From Congeria kusceri (Eukaryota > Mollusca > Bivalvia > Myida > Dreissenidae), in NCBI GenBank assembly GCA_027627225.1, contig JAPFQT010000402.1, positions 62,001 through 126,000 on the forward strand: 64,000 nucleotides of DNA, in the 5' to 3' direction. Positions 46,456-59,818 of the stretch are shown piece by piece. The notes under the pieces are model-generated. The model worked only from the letters and a program-made list of their open reading frames with translations. It had not been told where the DNA came from and did not search any database. Position numbers and translations under genes: made by a program. Position 1 is the first letter of the stretch. Every line of letters starts with the position of its first letter.

Positions 46456-47224
46456 AGTGCTAATACAGGCAATCTCATTTTTCTGAATAAAAATTTATTT
46501 TACGTGCGTGAAATATTAATTATTCGTCACATGTAAAACGTGTTTATGTAACTTTTGGAAAAAAAACAATTTCAAACGGCGTAACTATGGAGAAACCACA
46601 ACATGTACCTTTTGGAAGTAACTTATCACGACGTCATATATTAATAAAGGGCGTAGCGCCCTATACGCACAATACGCACGTGCGTAATACAAAAATGTGG
46701 AGGATCAAAAATAGAATAAAGTATTTTCTTAAACGTTAGAACTGAATGGCGAGTCGAATGTTTGTATTAATTTTTTATATATTAATGACCTGTTTATTGC
46801 TCATGATGGGAATCAAAACGATGACATTTACAGCTTGACGTCATCAGTAACAGAATTATGAGTTAAAAGTTGAAACTACGAGCCTTCGGAACAGTATCAG
46901 TATCTGATCTGAGCCCAGATTGCTAGATCATCCTAGTAATTTAATGTCGCATATTGAAGATAGCTGTATGTGCGTAGTCTAGAAATATCTCGCATCTGTT
47001 TGGCTTAAATGTTTTGCTATGTAGAACAATCTAGCTACCCATAAACGTATTGCAGTATTCTGCACCAATATTAAATTTTTTTTACGCTAAGCATTGATAT
47101 TAAATCTTGTCGGAGTACGCATACTGTTTAACAACGGTGTTTCAAAATTATATTGCATATTGCATGCTACGCGAATATTCGACGTATTCCGAATCTTCTT
47201 TCATAACATTTTTTTCTATAGAAA

Positions 47225-48255
47225 ATGTAGCAACTTTTTACAGATTAAATAACATCTACTGGAGAAGTTGATAGAAAGATGCAATTACCAATATCGTTAA
47301 TAAATCGTAACCACATTTTTAATTCAGATTAACAGTAAGTTTATAAATATAAATTCCTCATTTATTGAAAATTTAAGGTTTATGATTCTTTGAACGCAAT
47401 TATTGATGCATGTACGAGTATATTAACACAGCTATACAACGGTTGCTAGCTACGCGCGCTATTTTTAGAATGACACTACTGTTTCTGAGGTGATGAACTC
47501 GCTAGAATCAATGTTTAAAGTTTGCATTCCCTAAAATTAGAAAATTTGCCCAATTCTATTGGCATTCAATTTTCCCGCTGCATAATTATCGCAAGAAAAA
47601 GTAGGTCAAAAGTGATCTTAGACACGCCGAATAACATGCACAGTAAGTTTATAAATATAAATTCCACATCTATTGAAATTCTCGGGTTCATGATTCTCCG
47701 GACGCTAATTGATGAATGTGTATTAGCACAGCTATACCGCGCGCTATTTTTAAAATGATGCCTCCTTTCTCTGGAGTGTACTAAATACGCTAGAATAAAC
47801 CATGTTATACCAATCTTCGTCGAATTAATATTTACGTATGTTTCAGCGCACAGATATCGGTCAACCAATGGAATCATTGTAATTGCTATTTATAGAGCGT
47901 GCCGCTGATGTAGGCTAAACAAAATAATTATTTCATTATGGGAATTAATATTACTTTATGTTCATGACATACAATGAGTAAAATTGTTCATAATTATGTT
48001 CAGTTCTTTAGTGTATGTCGAAGATATTTTTATAACTTTATTTTAACCGCTTATGTAAACAATCATGTGGATTTTAATCCCCAAAACTATGCAACAGTTA
48101 TTTGTAGACATCAAACCATTGTTGTAAGTTTGCCTTCCCTAAAATTAGAAAATTTGTCCAATTCTATTGGCATTCAGTTTTCCCGCTGCATAAAAGTATC
48201 GCAAGAAATCTAGGTCGAAAGTGATCTTAGACAGCTACGCCGAAAAAAAGCCAAG
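47225..48255. repeat. Local duplications
   Basis: Block a (CAGTAAGTTTATAAATATAA..) occurs at 47334 and 47640. Block b (CCCTAAAATTAGAAAATTTG..AAAGTGATCTTAGACA) occurs at 47530 and 48137. Block c (AAATAACATCTACTGGAGAA) at 47246 is similar to 44939. Short open frames here come from the repeats. Confidence 0.7.
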
Positions 48256-48789
48256 CTGAATACTGCAATGTAAAACAATTTTTTTGTGGCACAGTAGAAT
48301 CCCTTGGGCTTATTAGGCAAACATTTAAATTTATGTATTGAATCATGAATGTAAATTTTAACATTTTTTGTACAGCAAAAATGAATTTGACAATTTACAA
48401 AACATGTTCAATATACAATCATTACCCAAATGCTTTATTGCGCATATGTCAAGAATTATGTATGATTTAATTAATATTATCTTGAACGACATATAAAGTC
48501 AACACATTCTCAACTTGCAGAAAAACAACATCAAATATGTCAATTAGCGTTTAAAAACGTAAAGCCAAAAGATTACAAAGCGAGTACATATGATTTTTCT
48601 ACATTGCATACAACCCTACCTCACAGTCTTATTAAAAATTAAACTGTTTCGCTTATTGAAAAAAAAACATTTGCAAGAGAACAATGCTCATACCTGGTTT
48701 TAAATACTAATACAGCATTCTTTACTAATCAGATTTTTGGACTTGCTTAGATTAATGTTCAGCCGTAACATTTCTTCTGGATAACTTAT

Positions 48790-49580
48790 TTACTTATTTA
48801 TTGAATTCAATGGGAAGACAAATTATTGGTGTGCCAATGGGTACTAACTGTGCACCGCTTATAGCTGATCGATTTCTATATTGCTATGAACGGGATTTTA
48901 TGCTAGTTTATCAAAGATAAACAATTAAATTTGATACAATGTTTTAACCAAACTAGTAGATATATTGATGATATATTAAAAAAAGATAATCCTTTATGTG
49001 AACACAATATCCAAAAAATTTACCCATAAAAACCTTTCCTTAAATAAATCGTGTTCATCGTACATAGATGCTGCATTCCTACACTTACATCTTACTACAA
49101 TATAGTTAAAACTAGTCTATATGACACACGCGAGGATATTAATTTCGAAATTGTATATTTCCCTTTCTTGGATGGAAATATTCCTAAAGGTCCTTCCTAT
49201 GGCTAATACATTTCGCAATTAGTTCGATATGCAAGAGCTTGGTCCTGAATTTAAGATTTCAACGACCGTGACCTTACACTACTGAAGAAATTAATAAAAC
49301 AAGGTTTTTATATCATGATCTACGCAATAAGTTTGCTAAATTCTATACAAAATATAATGTCTTAGTTTCTAAATACAATGGTTCTTATCTAACGGAATAT
49401 CCCACCCATTATTTTACAGTGATGTTTTGAAACGTGTTCGCAAATGTAAATTTTATGTTAAAGTGAATGCTAAACGTTTACTTAATAATTTAGTACACTC
49501 TTTCTTATCAAAAGGATATAATGCGCTTATACTAAAAAACACATGCTTATTAGTTTTCGATATTGAATTTCTGTCATCGT
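48790..49580 (+). pseudogene. Penelope-like reverse transcriptase relic
   Basis: Decoded with several stops and shifts: GRQIIGVPMGTNCAPLIAD, CYERDFM, RYIDDIL, YPKELSLNK-like, FEIV.FPFLDGNIPKGPSYG, ISQLVRYARA, then KRVRKCKFYVKVNAKRLLNN. The G-x-P-M-G-T-N-C-A-P and Y-I-D-D motifs are RT domains. The family looks like the Penelope-like RTs common in marine invertebrates. Many disruptions make it inactive. Confidence 0.7.
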
Positions 49581-50324
49581 TACAAATTTTGTCGTTTTAA
49601 AATGGTTGCTTTAACTGCTTTGCGTTTTAAAATTATGACGTCATCGGGTGCATTGTACGTCTGGATTACGTCATCATTTAAATATGTTTACTGTCTTAGT
49701 GACGTAGCATTAGGTTTTCTTGGAAAATTGTGCCCTTTTTATTTAGATCTGTAATATTTTACAGCATTTCGAATTAATACACACCAGTTAACACCCACGT
49801 TCATTAAGTTAAATTATTTTTTTTCAATTTGGGTTGGCAGGAAATGTAGAAGAGTAAATTAAGTTGTATTCGGTTTAAAAGAAACATTTACAACAAAGCT
49901 ATGTTATCTGGCTTTTTACACCCAACATTACGGCTTCTTGTTTAAATTGCATGGCGATGATCTGAAAATTGAACTATATGATGCTATGTCTATAAGACGA
50001 GATGTAGTTGATAGTTGTTTTTTGTTTCATTTCGTCGTGCCTCAGAAAGTTGCAATTCTGCTACTCTGGTTAGCATCTAGCCATTGAGTAATTAAATGGT
50101 AATTAAACTGAATAGTATTCTCTTTTATTGCTTTTTAATTTGAATTGTGATGCTATGAGATTAGTTTGTATTTACATTTACATGTTTTGTGAATAATTCT
50201 GGGTCAAGTGTGAGGTTCGTGAGCACGTAAACCGGTTTAAACCCCCCTCGTGCTGCTAATAAGAGTACTCTCCTGCTGTCGCAGCTGGAGTTTCGCTTTG
50301 TTTATATTTCATACATTGACACCC

Positions 50325-50955
50325 TATAGTGAGACCTCGTTTGGGATTGCATATGGGGTGGGTGGGGTCAAGGTCAAGGTCACTGTTACTAAAAGTAGAA
50401 AAACGGTGTCCGCTCAATATCTCAATGAAACCTAATACATAGATTCCTTATATCGAGACCTCGCTTGGGATTGCATATCGGGTGGGTGGGGTCAATGTCA
50501 CTGTTACTAAAAATAGAAAAACAGTTTCCGCTCAATAACTTGAGAACAAATGAGATATTTCAACGACGCTTCATACATAGATACCTTATATCAATACCTC
50601 ACTTGGGACTGCGTATTGGGTTGGTGGGGTCAAGGTAAAGGTCACCGTTACTAAAAATAGTAAAACAGTTTCCACTTAATAACTTGAGAACTCATTGAGG
50701 TATTTTATTGAAACTTCATACATAGATACCTTATATCGAAACTTCGCTTGGGATTGCGCATAGGGTGGGGAGGGTCAAGGTCGATGTAACCGTTACTAAA
50801 AATAAAACGACGGTTTCCGCTCAATAGCTTGAGAACACATTTAGATATTTAATGAAGCTTCATACATAGATAACTTATATCTAGACCTCGCTTGGGATTG
50901 CATATGGGGTAGGGGAGTCAAGGTCAAGGTCACCATTACTAAAAACAATATTTTT
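50325..50955. repeat. Five ~140-bp tandem units (GACCTCGCTTGGGATTGCATA)
   Basis: Units begin about 50333, 50457, 50595, 50738 and 50883, each with GCTTGGGATTGCATATGGG, GGGTCAAGGTCA, GTTACTAAAAATAG and TTCATACATAGATACC. Related to the repeat at 7.7 kb. Confidence 0.8.
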
Positions 50956-51663
50956 GTGCTGACTTAAATGCTTTTCGTTCGAACAATTTTGTTTTCGCGG
51001 AATTTCAATGTTTCGTGTGTTCTTATTTGTCATATTGGTCAAGAATTGTAATCGTAACTCCATAACCTCATGCAACAACAAAAAGCGTCTTCCAAATGGG
51101 CAATACATACCTGCGACATCTTTTTTTTTTACAGATTTGTACCCAAATTTCGATATTATATATTAAACAAGTAATAACAAGAAATCTTGGGTTTGTTTCC
51201 CAATCAAATAATGTTATAACTAAGAAAACAAAAATTTACTGAAATGCCATGCACCAAAATTGCCGTAAAATCTATAAGTGCATTTTAATATGTGAGACAA
51301 ACAACTGCCATAGTGTTCATTATACTGAAGTGACAGTTCGGTGCAAATAGTGTAACAAGTTTAAGATTATGATTAAACAAACAGCAAATTTACTTGGTTT
51401 TAACAATGAACTAAAACCAGAACAATTACAGCGTCTAACGCGTGTGCTACACACACATGATAGTATGGCCGCGTTACGCAGGCAATATAAAAAAGTAAAA
51501 ATGACGCTATGAAATAGTAGGAAAACTATAGTTCTACCTGTAGGAAAACGTAGACTAACCCTTATTGTAGAAAGTAAGGTGTTTTATTGATTATTTATTT
51601 TTGGGTGTTCTTACATTGTGGTTCTTTATAAAGTTCAACTAATTTTTAGCGAATAAGATTTGA

Positions 51664-52481
51664 GTATAGTCTGTTTTTTCTGAACTGTCAAAATGTCACG
51701 GTTGTTGAAGGCGTTATTTATATCCTTGGTCAGCATTCGTGATTTTCCAATAGCGTGCCTCGGGTATCGGTTAGAAAATGGAACGTGTGATGTATGATAT
51801 TTAAAGCAGGGTTTCCAACAGAGCAGTAATTTGTACCTATAAAATATTGCACTATAGTGGTATAGTGCTCGTCAGGCCAACCTAGCTTTGCTGGTTCGAG
51901 TCCCGTCATTAAAAAAATATATATGGAGCAACACGGTAATATTATCAAATGTTAAATTTAGAAAACATTAGATTTTATATTTACATATATTTGTTCAATA
52001 TTTGTTTTATAATCATTTTGTTAATGTTCATTAAAATAAATATTTCATAACATGACAATTTAAAAACAAAATCAGATAAGCGCGTCTTCGTCTTCGTCTG
52101 TCGTATCTGTTTCTGTGGTGTTGTTCATAACATTTTTATTTGTGAAAATCATGATTAACAACACGCAATCATGTTGAAACAATGAACATGATAACAAAAC
52201 AAAATAAATAAATAAAAGGTGTACGTCTATGGGATTCGAACCCGAACCGCTCGGTTAACAACCAATTTACTTCGTCTTTTACCCACTCGGCCATTCCGAC
52301 TGATGTTCAGTGCAGAATTGCTTATGTTATTTATCATGTATTTTTTCATCCCATGAAAGGCTAATCAATACCCGTAAATACGACGGAAAACTGCGACGAA
52401 AGTCAAATTCTAAAATTAACACATTAAACCACTGTGAAAGTATACATGTTTAGACAGTTCAGAAAAAACGGACTATACATC
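51664..52481. mobile_element. TIR element (TATAGTCTG ends) with Leu-type tRNA-like sequence
   Basis: The ends GTATAGTCTGTTTTTTCTGA and, reversed, GTATAGTCCGTTTTTTCTGA continue ACTGTCAAA/ACTGTCTAAA, about 30 bp inverted. Inside, the minus strand 52300-52225 reads a tRNA-like sequence (GGCCGAGTGGGTAAA, GGTTCGAATCCC). A second weak one (GGTTCGAGTCCCGTC) is at 51890 on the plus strand. No gene otherwise. Confidence 0.65.
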
Positions 52482-52489
52482 ATTTAAAT

Positions 52490-54540
52490 TTAAATCTTCG
52501 ATTATATGCATTAACGTATGAGGTGATTTTTTTCCAAATGTGAGACGAAAACAAATATTGTTCAGTCAAATAAAGTTATTATTACAGAAATACAGTGTGT
52601 TGCATGATTTTTAATTAGAATTGCTAGTTATTTATATAGAAATTACACCACCCAAATTTAAAAATACCTCATAAGTCATAAAAATATGTAATAAAAACAA
52701 AATTAAGAATATTTCATAACTATAGTGAACCACAAAAGAAACTTTCGTAAAGTACTTTCCAGCTTGTCACGGTTACGTAAGTGATGTACACATATAAATA
52801 CATGTGGTTATTGTAAAATCGACAAGTTAATTCCAGTAGATTCACTATACATCAGCTCTATTCAAACGTTAAAATGATCTACATTCAAACTAAGAGAAAG
52901 TTTCTGTTTTAGTTCAGTATACAATATTATATTTACATGTATAGGGCAACTTAACGACATTTGAACAAAAACTCTTGTTTTTGTAATCTCGTATCCTTTT
53001 TCCTTCTTAATCGATAGTGTCGAAATTTAGTCAGTGCCGTTTTAGTCTTGAAAACTTGGCAATTTGTTTTTTCACTACATACGCGGTAGTAATGGGGAGG
53101 AATACTATTACGAGGTGGAATATAGTTCCAAAAATTAACTGACACAACCAAAAGTACTAGACATATCAAACATACATTTAAGCACTGGTTTGTTATAACA
53201 TCTGTTAATCGTCGTACTTAAGAGTTTATAATTTTATCGCCACGCCGGTACAAACGATCCACTTAGAATATCAAGGTCAAAGCGATATCGAATATATTTA
53301 TCGATACAGGAGGATGGGCTACACGCTACTCACTAGTTATTACATATATGTTTTACCTCAAATTGTTTTCGCCTTTAAACCCTCTTTTAGCATTGTTATT
53401 TAATTCTAACTGTATTTGAGGGTGTTACTAAAGAATTGTTCTGTTTTGTTATTTAGTCGTTGTGTTTATTTACCGTAATTGTAAGTACTTTACTCAATAA
53501 CCGAATAGTTCTTTTTAAAGTTATATTTAAGTCTCCCTTCAACGACGTTGTAGGCACATTTTGCATCGCCTTTTTAATTCAATACATGATTTATTTGTAG
53601 GATTGAATACACCGTAATTTTTTGTTTACCCCTCGCAACATATGATTATTTAAGGTGGGTAGGAAAGTGAGTATTAAAAAAACATTTCTTTTTGGTTTTT
53701 ACATTCTAACCTATTACAACTTTGGCAAAATGGAAAAAAAGTATCCAAGTATGTCCAATTAAGCATAGTTTACCATGATTGTTTTTCTTATTTGTCAAGA
53801 AATATAATCGTAATTACATAACTTCCAAACAACAACAAAAAGCGTTCACAAACAAAAGTTGTATAACTGTGTCACATGTGACAAAACATACACATATCTC
53901 ACTGGGTTGCTGAGGCATACCAAAATGAAGAATCACTAGTGTGTATATGTAGTCGACCGTGTTTTGCTGAACTTACAAACACATAAGGTATCGCGAAATT
54001 GCCAATATGGCGATGTGTTGTTTTAAGCTATTTTGTTCCTCCACCTGAAATAAGTATAAACCTAGGCTGTGAAGAAATTATGTCCACATCAATGATGTCC
54101 AATAGTTCATGATTTTATTTTAGGACATCATTGATTATTTTAATGTATCACGTGGTTTATATTCGCCATTGTTTAAATTATGTACATTTATTTTAATTAT
54201 ACGAGATAAATGTAACATAGTGTCGCGAAGATCCACCGAAAGTCATTTTACCCTTGTCGTTTTAAAGCATGTATCCAGACAGGTACAGTGGTTGATTATT
54301 AATTTTTCCAAATACAGATCTTTAACGTGGAAAGCACAACTGAGATTATTATATATTATTGCCATACAAGTATTATTAAAACCAGGTATACAGTTAAGCT
54401 GTCGTATTATTTGAATTTTTGAACAAGTAACATTCGGCAAACGGCCATTTAATGCTTTTCGTAGTTTAGCATTTTGTATTACGTTTTTGTTCAACTAAGT
54501 ATGGTGTTTGCAAAATATATTTTACTTGTAAATTTTATGT
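52490..54540. other. No recognised features
   Basis: AT-rich with only short chance open frames. Confidence 0.4.
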
Positions 54541-54544
54541 ATAA

Positions 54545-57500
54545 AAAATCACTGAATTTTATAATATATGTAACAAATTTGGTTGGTGGCACGGTGTACA
54601 TGATAACGTTATAGAGATACACCGAATATATAACAAGAAACCCATACTTTATATATATAATATATGTAACATTTTGGTTGGTGGCACGGTGTACATGATA
54701 ATGTTATAGAGATACACCGAATATATAACAAGAAACACATACTTTATAGATATATAATATATGTAACATTTTGGTTAGTGACAGGGTGTACATGATAACG
54801 TTATAGAGATACACCGAATATATAACAAGAAACCCATACTTTATATATATAATATATATAACAAATTTGGTTGGTGACAGGGTGTACATGATAACGTTAT
54901 AGAGATACACCGAATATATAACAAGAAACCTATACTTTATATATATAATATATGTAACAAATTTGGTGGGCAGCAGGGTGTACATGATAACGTTATAGAG
55001 ATACACCGAATATATAACAAGAAACCCATACTTTATATATATATAATATATGTAACATTTTGGTTAGTGACAGGGTGTACATAATAACGTTATAGAGATA
55101 CACCGAATATATAACAAGAAACCCATACTTTATATATATATAATATATGTAACATTTTGGTTAGTGACAGGGTGTACATAATAACGTTATAGAGATACAC
55201 CGAATATATAACAAGAAACCCATACTTTATATATATATAATATATGTAACATTTTGGTTAGTGACAGGGTGTACATAATAACGTTATTGAGATACACCGA
55301 ATATATAACAAGAAACCCATACTTTATATATATATAATATATGTAACATTTGGTTGGTGGCAGGGTGTACATGATAACGTTATAGAGATACACCGAATAT
55401 ATTACAAGAAACCCACACTTTATATATATATAATATACGTAACATTTTGGTTGGTGGCACGGAGTACATGATAACGTTATAGAGATACACCGAATATATA
55501 ACAAGAAACCTATACTTTATATATATAATATATGTAACAAATTTGGTGGGCAGCAGGGTGTACATGATAACGTTAAAGAGATACACCGAATATATAACAA
55601 GAAACCCATACTTTATATATATATAATATATGTAACATTTTGGTTAGTGACAGGGTGTACATAATAACGTTATAGAGATACACCGAATATATAACAAGAA
55701 ACCCATACTTTATATATATATAATATATGTAACATTTTGGTTAGTGACAGTGTGTACATAATAACGTTATAGAGATACACCGAATATATAACAAGAAACC
55801 CATACTTTATATATATATAATATATGTAACATTTTGGTTAGTGACAGGGTGTACATAATAACGTTATTGAGATACATCGAATATATAACAAGAAACCCAT
55901 ACTTTATATATATATAATATATGTAACATTTGGTTGGTGGCAGGGTGTACATGATAACGTTATAGAGATACACCGAATATATTACAAGAAACCCATACTT
56001 TATATATATATAATATACGTAACATTTTGGTTGGTGGCACGGTGTACATGATAACGTTATAGAGATACACCGAATATATAACAAGAAACCTATACTTTAT
56101 ATATATAATATATGTAACAAATTTCGTGGGCAGCAGGGTGTTCATGATAACGTTATAGAGATACACCGAATATATAACAAGAAACCCATACTTTATATAT
56201 ATATAATATATGTAACATTTTGGTTAGTGACAGGGTGTACATAATAACGTTATAGAGATACACCGAATATATAACAAGAAACCCATACTTTATATATATA
56301 TAATATATGTAACATTTTGGTTAGTGACAGGGTGTACATAATAACGTTATAGAGATACACCGAATATAACAAGAAACCCATACTTTATATATATATAATA
56401 TATGTAACATTTTGGTTAGTGACAGGGTGTACATAATAACGTTATTGAGATACACCGAATATATAACAAGAAACCCATACTTTATATATATATAATATAT
56501 GTAACATTTGGTTGGTGGCAGGGTGTACATGATAACGTTATAGAGAAACACCGAATATATTACAAGAAACCCATACTTTATATATATATAATATACGTAA
56601 CATTTTGGTTGGTGGCACGGTGTACATGATAACGTTATAGAGATACACCGAATATATAACAAGAAAGCCATACTTTATATATATATAATATATGTAACAT
56701 TTTGGTTGGTGGCAGGGTGTACATGATAACGTTATAGAGTTACACCGAATATATAACAAGAAACTCATACTTTATATATATATAATATATGTAACATTTT
56801 GGTTGGTGGCAGGGTGTACATAATAACGTTATAGAGATACACCGAATATATATAACAAGGAACCCATACTTTATATATATATAATATATGTAACATTTTG
56901 GTTGGTGGCACGGTGTACATGATAACGTTATAGAGATTCACCGAATATATAACAAGAAACCCATACTTTATATATATATAATATCTGTAACATTTTGGTT
57001 GGTGGCAGGGTGTACATAATAACGTTATAGAGATACACCGAATAGATAACAAGAAAACCATTCTTTATATATATATAAGATATGTAACATTTTGGTTGGT
57101 GGCACGGTGTACATGATAACGTTATAGAGATACACCGAATATATAACAAGAAACCCATACTTTATATATATATAATATATGTAACATTTTGGTTGGTGGC
57201 ACGGTGTACATAATAACGTTATAGAGATACACCGAATATATAACAAGAAGCCCATACTTTATATATATATAATATATGTAACATTTTGGTTGGTGGCAGG
57301 GTGTACATGATGACGTTATAGAGATACACCGAATATATAACAAGAAACCCATACTTTATATATATATATATAATATATGTAACATTTTGGTTGGTGGCAG
57401 GGTGTACATGATAACGTTATAGAGATACACCGAATATATAACCAGAAACCCATACTTTGTATATATATAATATATGTATCATTTTGTTTGGTGGCAGGGT

Positions 57501-57655
57501 GTGCATGATAAAGATATAGAGATACACCGAATATATAACAAGAAACCAATACTTTATATATATAATATATTTGACATTTTGGTTGGTGGCAGGGTGTACA
57601 TGATAACGTTATAGAGATACTCCGAATATATAACAACAAACCCATACTTTATAAT
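54545..57655. repeat. 97-bp satellite with 580-bp higher-order repeats
   Basis: About 32 copies of a 97-bp unit: TATATATATATAATATATGT, AACATTTTGGTTGGTGGCAG, GGTGTACATGATAACGTTAT, AGAGATACACCGAATATATA, ACAAGAAACCCATACT. The variant AACAAATTTGGTGGGCAGC occurs at 54956, 55536 and 56116, exactly 580 bp apart, showing a six-monomer higher-order unit. Minus-strand open frames up to 116 codons are artefacts of 97 not being divisible by three. Confidence 0.95.
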
Positions 57656-57659
57656 ACTG

Positions 57660-58565
57660 CTTAATGTTTATTTTGAAAGTTATGATTAATACACTTTCAT
57701 AAAACAAACAGTTACGTTTTGTATTTACATTCACAAACAACTTTCTTTTAATAGTAAAGACAAACATGAATATTGCATTAAACTAGTGATTTACTAATGT
57801 TTAACGTTTAACATACATTTATTTCTTCGAGAAAATAGATTACGCTAGTTCATATAGAAAAATATGAAATCAAATCACCTTCAGCGACGAATTCTGCAAA
57901 AGACTTCGTTAATTCAAATGTATGACATATCCATTATTAACAAAACTTCCTTGAAGCAATTCTAGTTGATGACTATTTATATCTACTATTTCATAATGTA
58001 TACAAACATATATTTTTCATAATGGATTGTGCTATTTTTAATAAATGAACAAATCAGAAAATTTTACAATTTAGTAGCAATAAAAAAGGCACAAAAACGA
58101 AACATTAATTAACAACCAATGCTGCTCAAATATTAACATGGGAATGTATCCGAATATATTATTTAGTTTGCAGGTTTAAAAGGGCTTCCATGCAGACTAT
58201 AATATTTAAAAATGAAAGGTTTCTCTTCACGGTTTAATTGTATATGAAATAATTAAAATTTGTGGTGGAAAATCTATTCTTCAAATTTTGAATTACCTCA
58301 TTGATGAGGACTCACATTTAAATGAAACATTGTGCAAAAGAAAGTCAATTTAAAAATTGTTGTTTTTTTTAAAGATGTTCTGGATAAAACTGACATTAGT
58401 ACATTTTCAATGATTTCTATGTCAATGTTGCAAAAGACATAGTAGTATGCCATGAAGCTCCGGTCATATTAGCATAACGACAATTTCTGAGGTCTGTAAG
58501 GAGACTGAAAATCTAATTTTTAAACCTGTGACAAGTGTGCTTTTATGTAAACAAATAAATGGTAT
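57660..58565. other. No recognised features
   Basis: AT-rich, between the satellite and the LINE relic. Confidence 0.4.
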
Positions 58566-58569
58566 GCAT

Positions 58570-59818
58570 GTATGTCAGAAAAGCTACTGGCTACGATTAC
58601 CTGGATAAAAGTAATTATAGGCCGGTCAGCCTTTTGCTTATTACCTCTAAAGTCTTTGAGAGAGCCGTCTACATGCAGCTCATGGACTACTTTGAGAAAA
58701 TATTCAACCTTTTTTAGCGCTTTTCGACCAGGCTGTGGCTGCAACACTGCATTATTAAAATTATAGACGACTGGAAAATGTTTCTAGATATAAAGCAGTA
58801 TGACGCAGCAGTGTTAATGGATCTCTCGAAGGCATTCGACTGCATGCCACATGACCTACTTTTAATGAAAATTTAACAATATAATGTATCTTACCAATCT
58901 GTTGAACCTATCGAAAGCTACTTGTCAAACAGAAAACAATTTGTAAAAATTGGCAATGTCTGCAGTGGTTTCCAGGATAGTGTTAAAGGCGTGAGTCAGA
59001 GCTCAATACTTGGGCCAGTTTTATTTAACATTTTCATCAATTATATATGTTACTTTGTTAAAACAGGACATGTATACAATTATGCAGATGGTAATACCAA
59101 AGTATGCCAGCTTTAGTATAGATGATTTGGTACAAATTTTTGAGTCGGAAAGCCTTAAGCATTAAATGGTTCTCAAATAACCATATGAAAGCAAACCCTG
59201 AAAGATTTGAGGTAATTTCTTTTGGCAAGAAGACTCACAGACAGAAAATTGTTTTTTATGTAGATAACATAACAATCTTATGTAATGGAAAAGTCAAGTT
59301 ATTCGGTGTTTACCTACATTTTATGTTGAATTTTAACTCACATGTTTGTTATACATGTAGAAACGCATCCAGGCAATTGAATGTATTGCAAAGAGTTTGT
59401 AGACATCTTACTACGTTAGATAAACTAACTATATACTACTCTTTTATTTTATCAAATTTGAATTATTTCCCTCTTACTTTCACTTTCAAATGAACCTAAT
59501 TCTAGAAAGGTGGAAAAAAATATCAGGAAAGACCTTTAAGATGTATTTAAGAAGACTATACCAGCACCTATGAACCCACTGTATTTACATGATCTTGAGA
59601 AATATAAGCATAATCATTACAATTTTAGATATTCAGATAGTGTGCCACAACCTAGAAGAGAAAGTTATGGTAAGAAATTATTCAGATATGCTGCTGCCGA
59701 ACTTTTGAACTCACTGCCAGAAGAATTCAGAAAAGAATCCTCACTTAATCAGTTTAGGAACTTGATAAATAATTGGCATGTAGAGAAGTGCAATTGCCCG
59801 TCTTGTGGTATTACATAA
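58570..59818 (+). pseudogene. LINE reverse-transcriptase relic (5'-truncated)
   Basis: In several frames: NYRPVSLLLITSKVFERAVY, FRPGCGCNTALLKL, VLMDLSKAFDCMPHDLL, SYLSNRKQFVKIG, SQSSILGPVLFNIFIN, YADGNT (YADD decayed), then the ORF end KKLFRYAAAELLNSLPEEF and a C-terminal CNCPSC with TAA at 59816-59818. The catalytic YADD is lost and frames break repeatedly. Jockey/CR1-like by motif; clade uncertain. Confidence 0.85.

Noticed and set aside
54704..57645. Tyrosine-rich 76-116-aa minus-strand proteins
   Set aside because: Artefacts of the 97-bp satellite; the same peptide recurs in all three frames.
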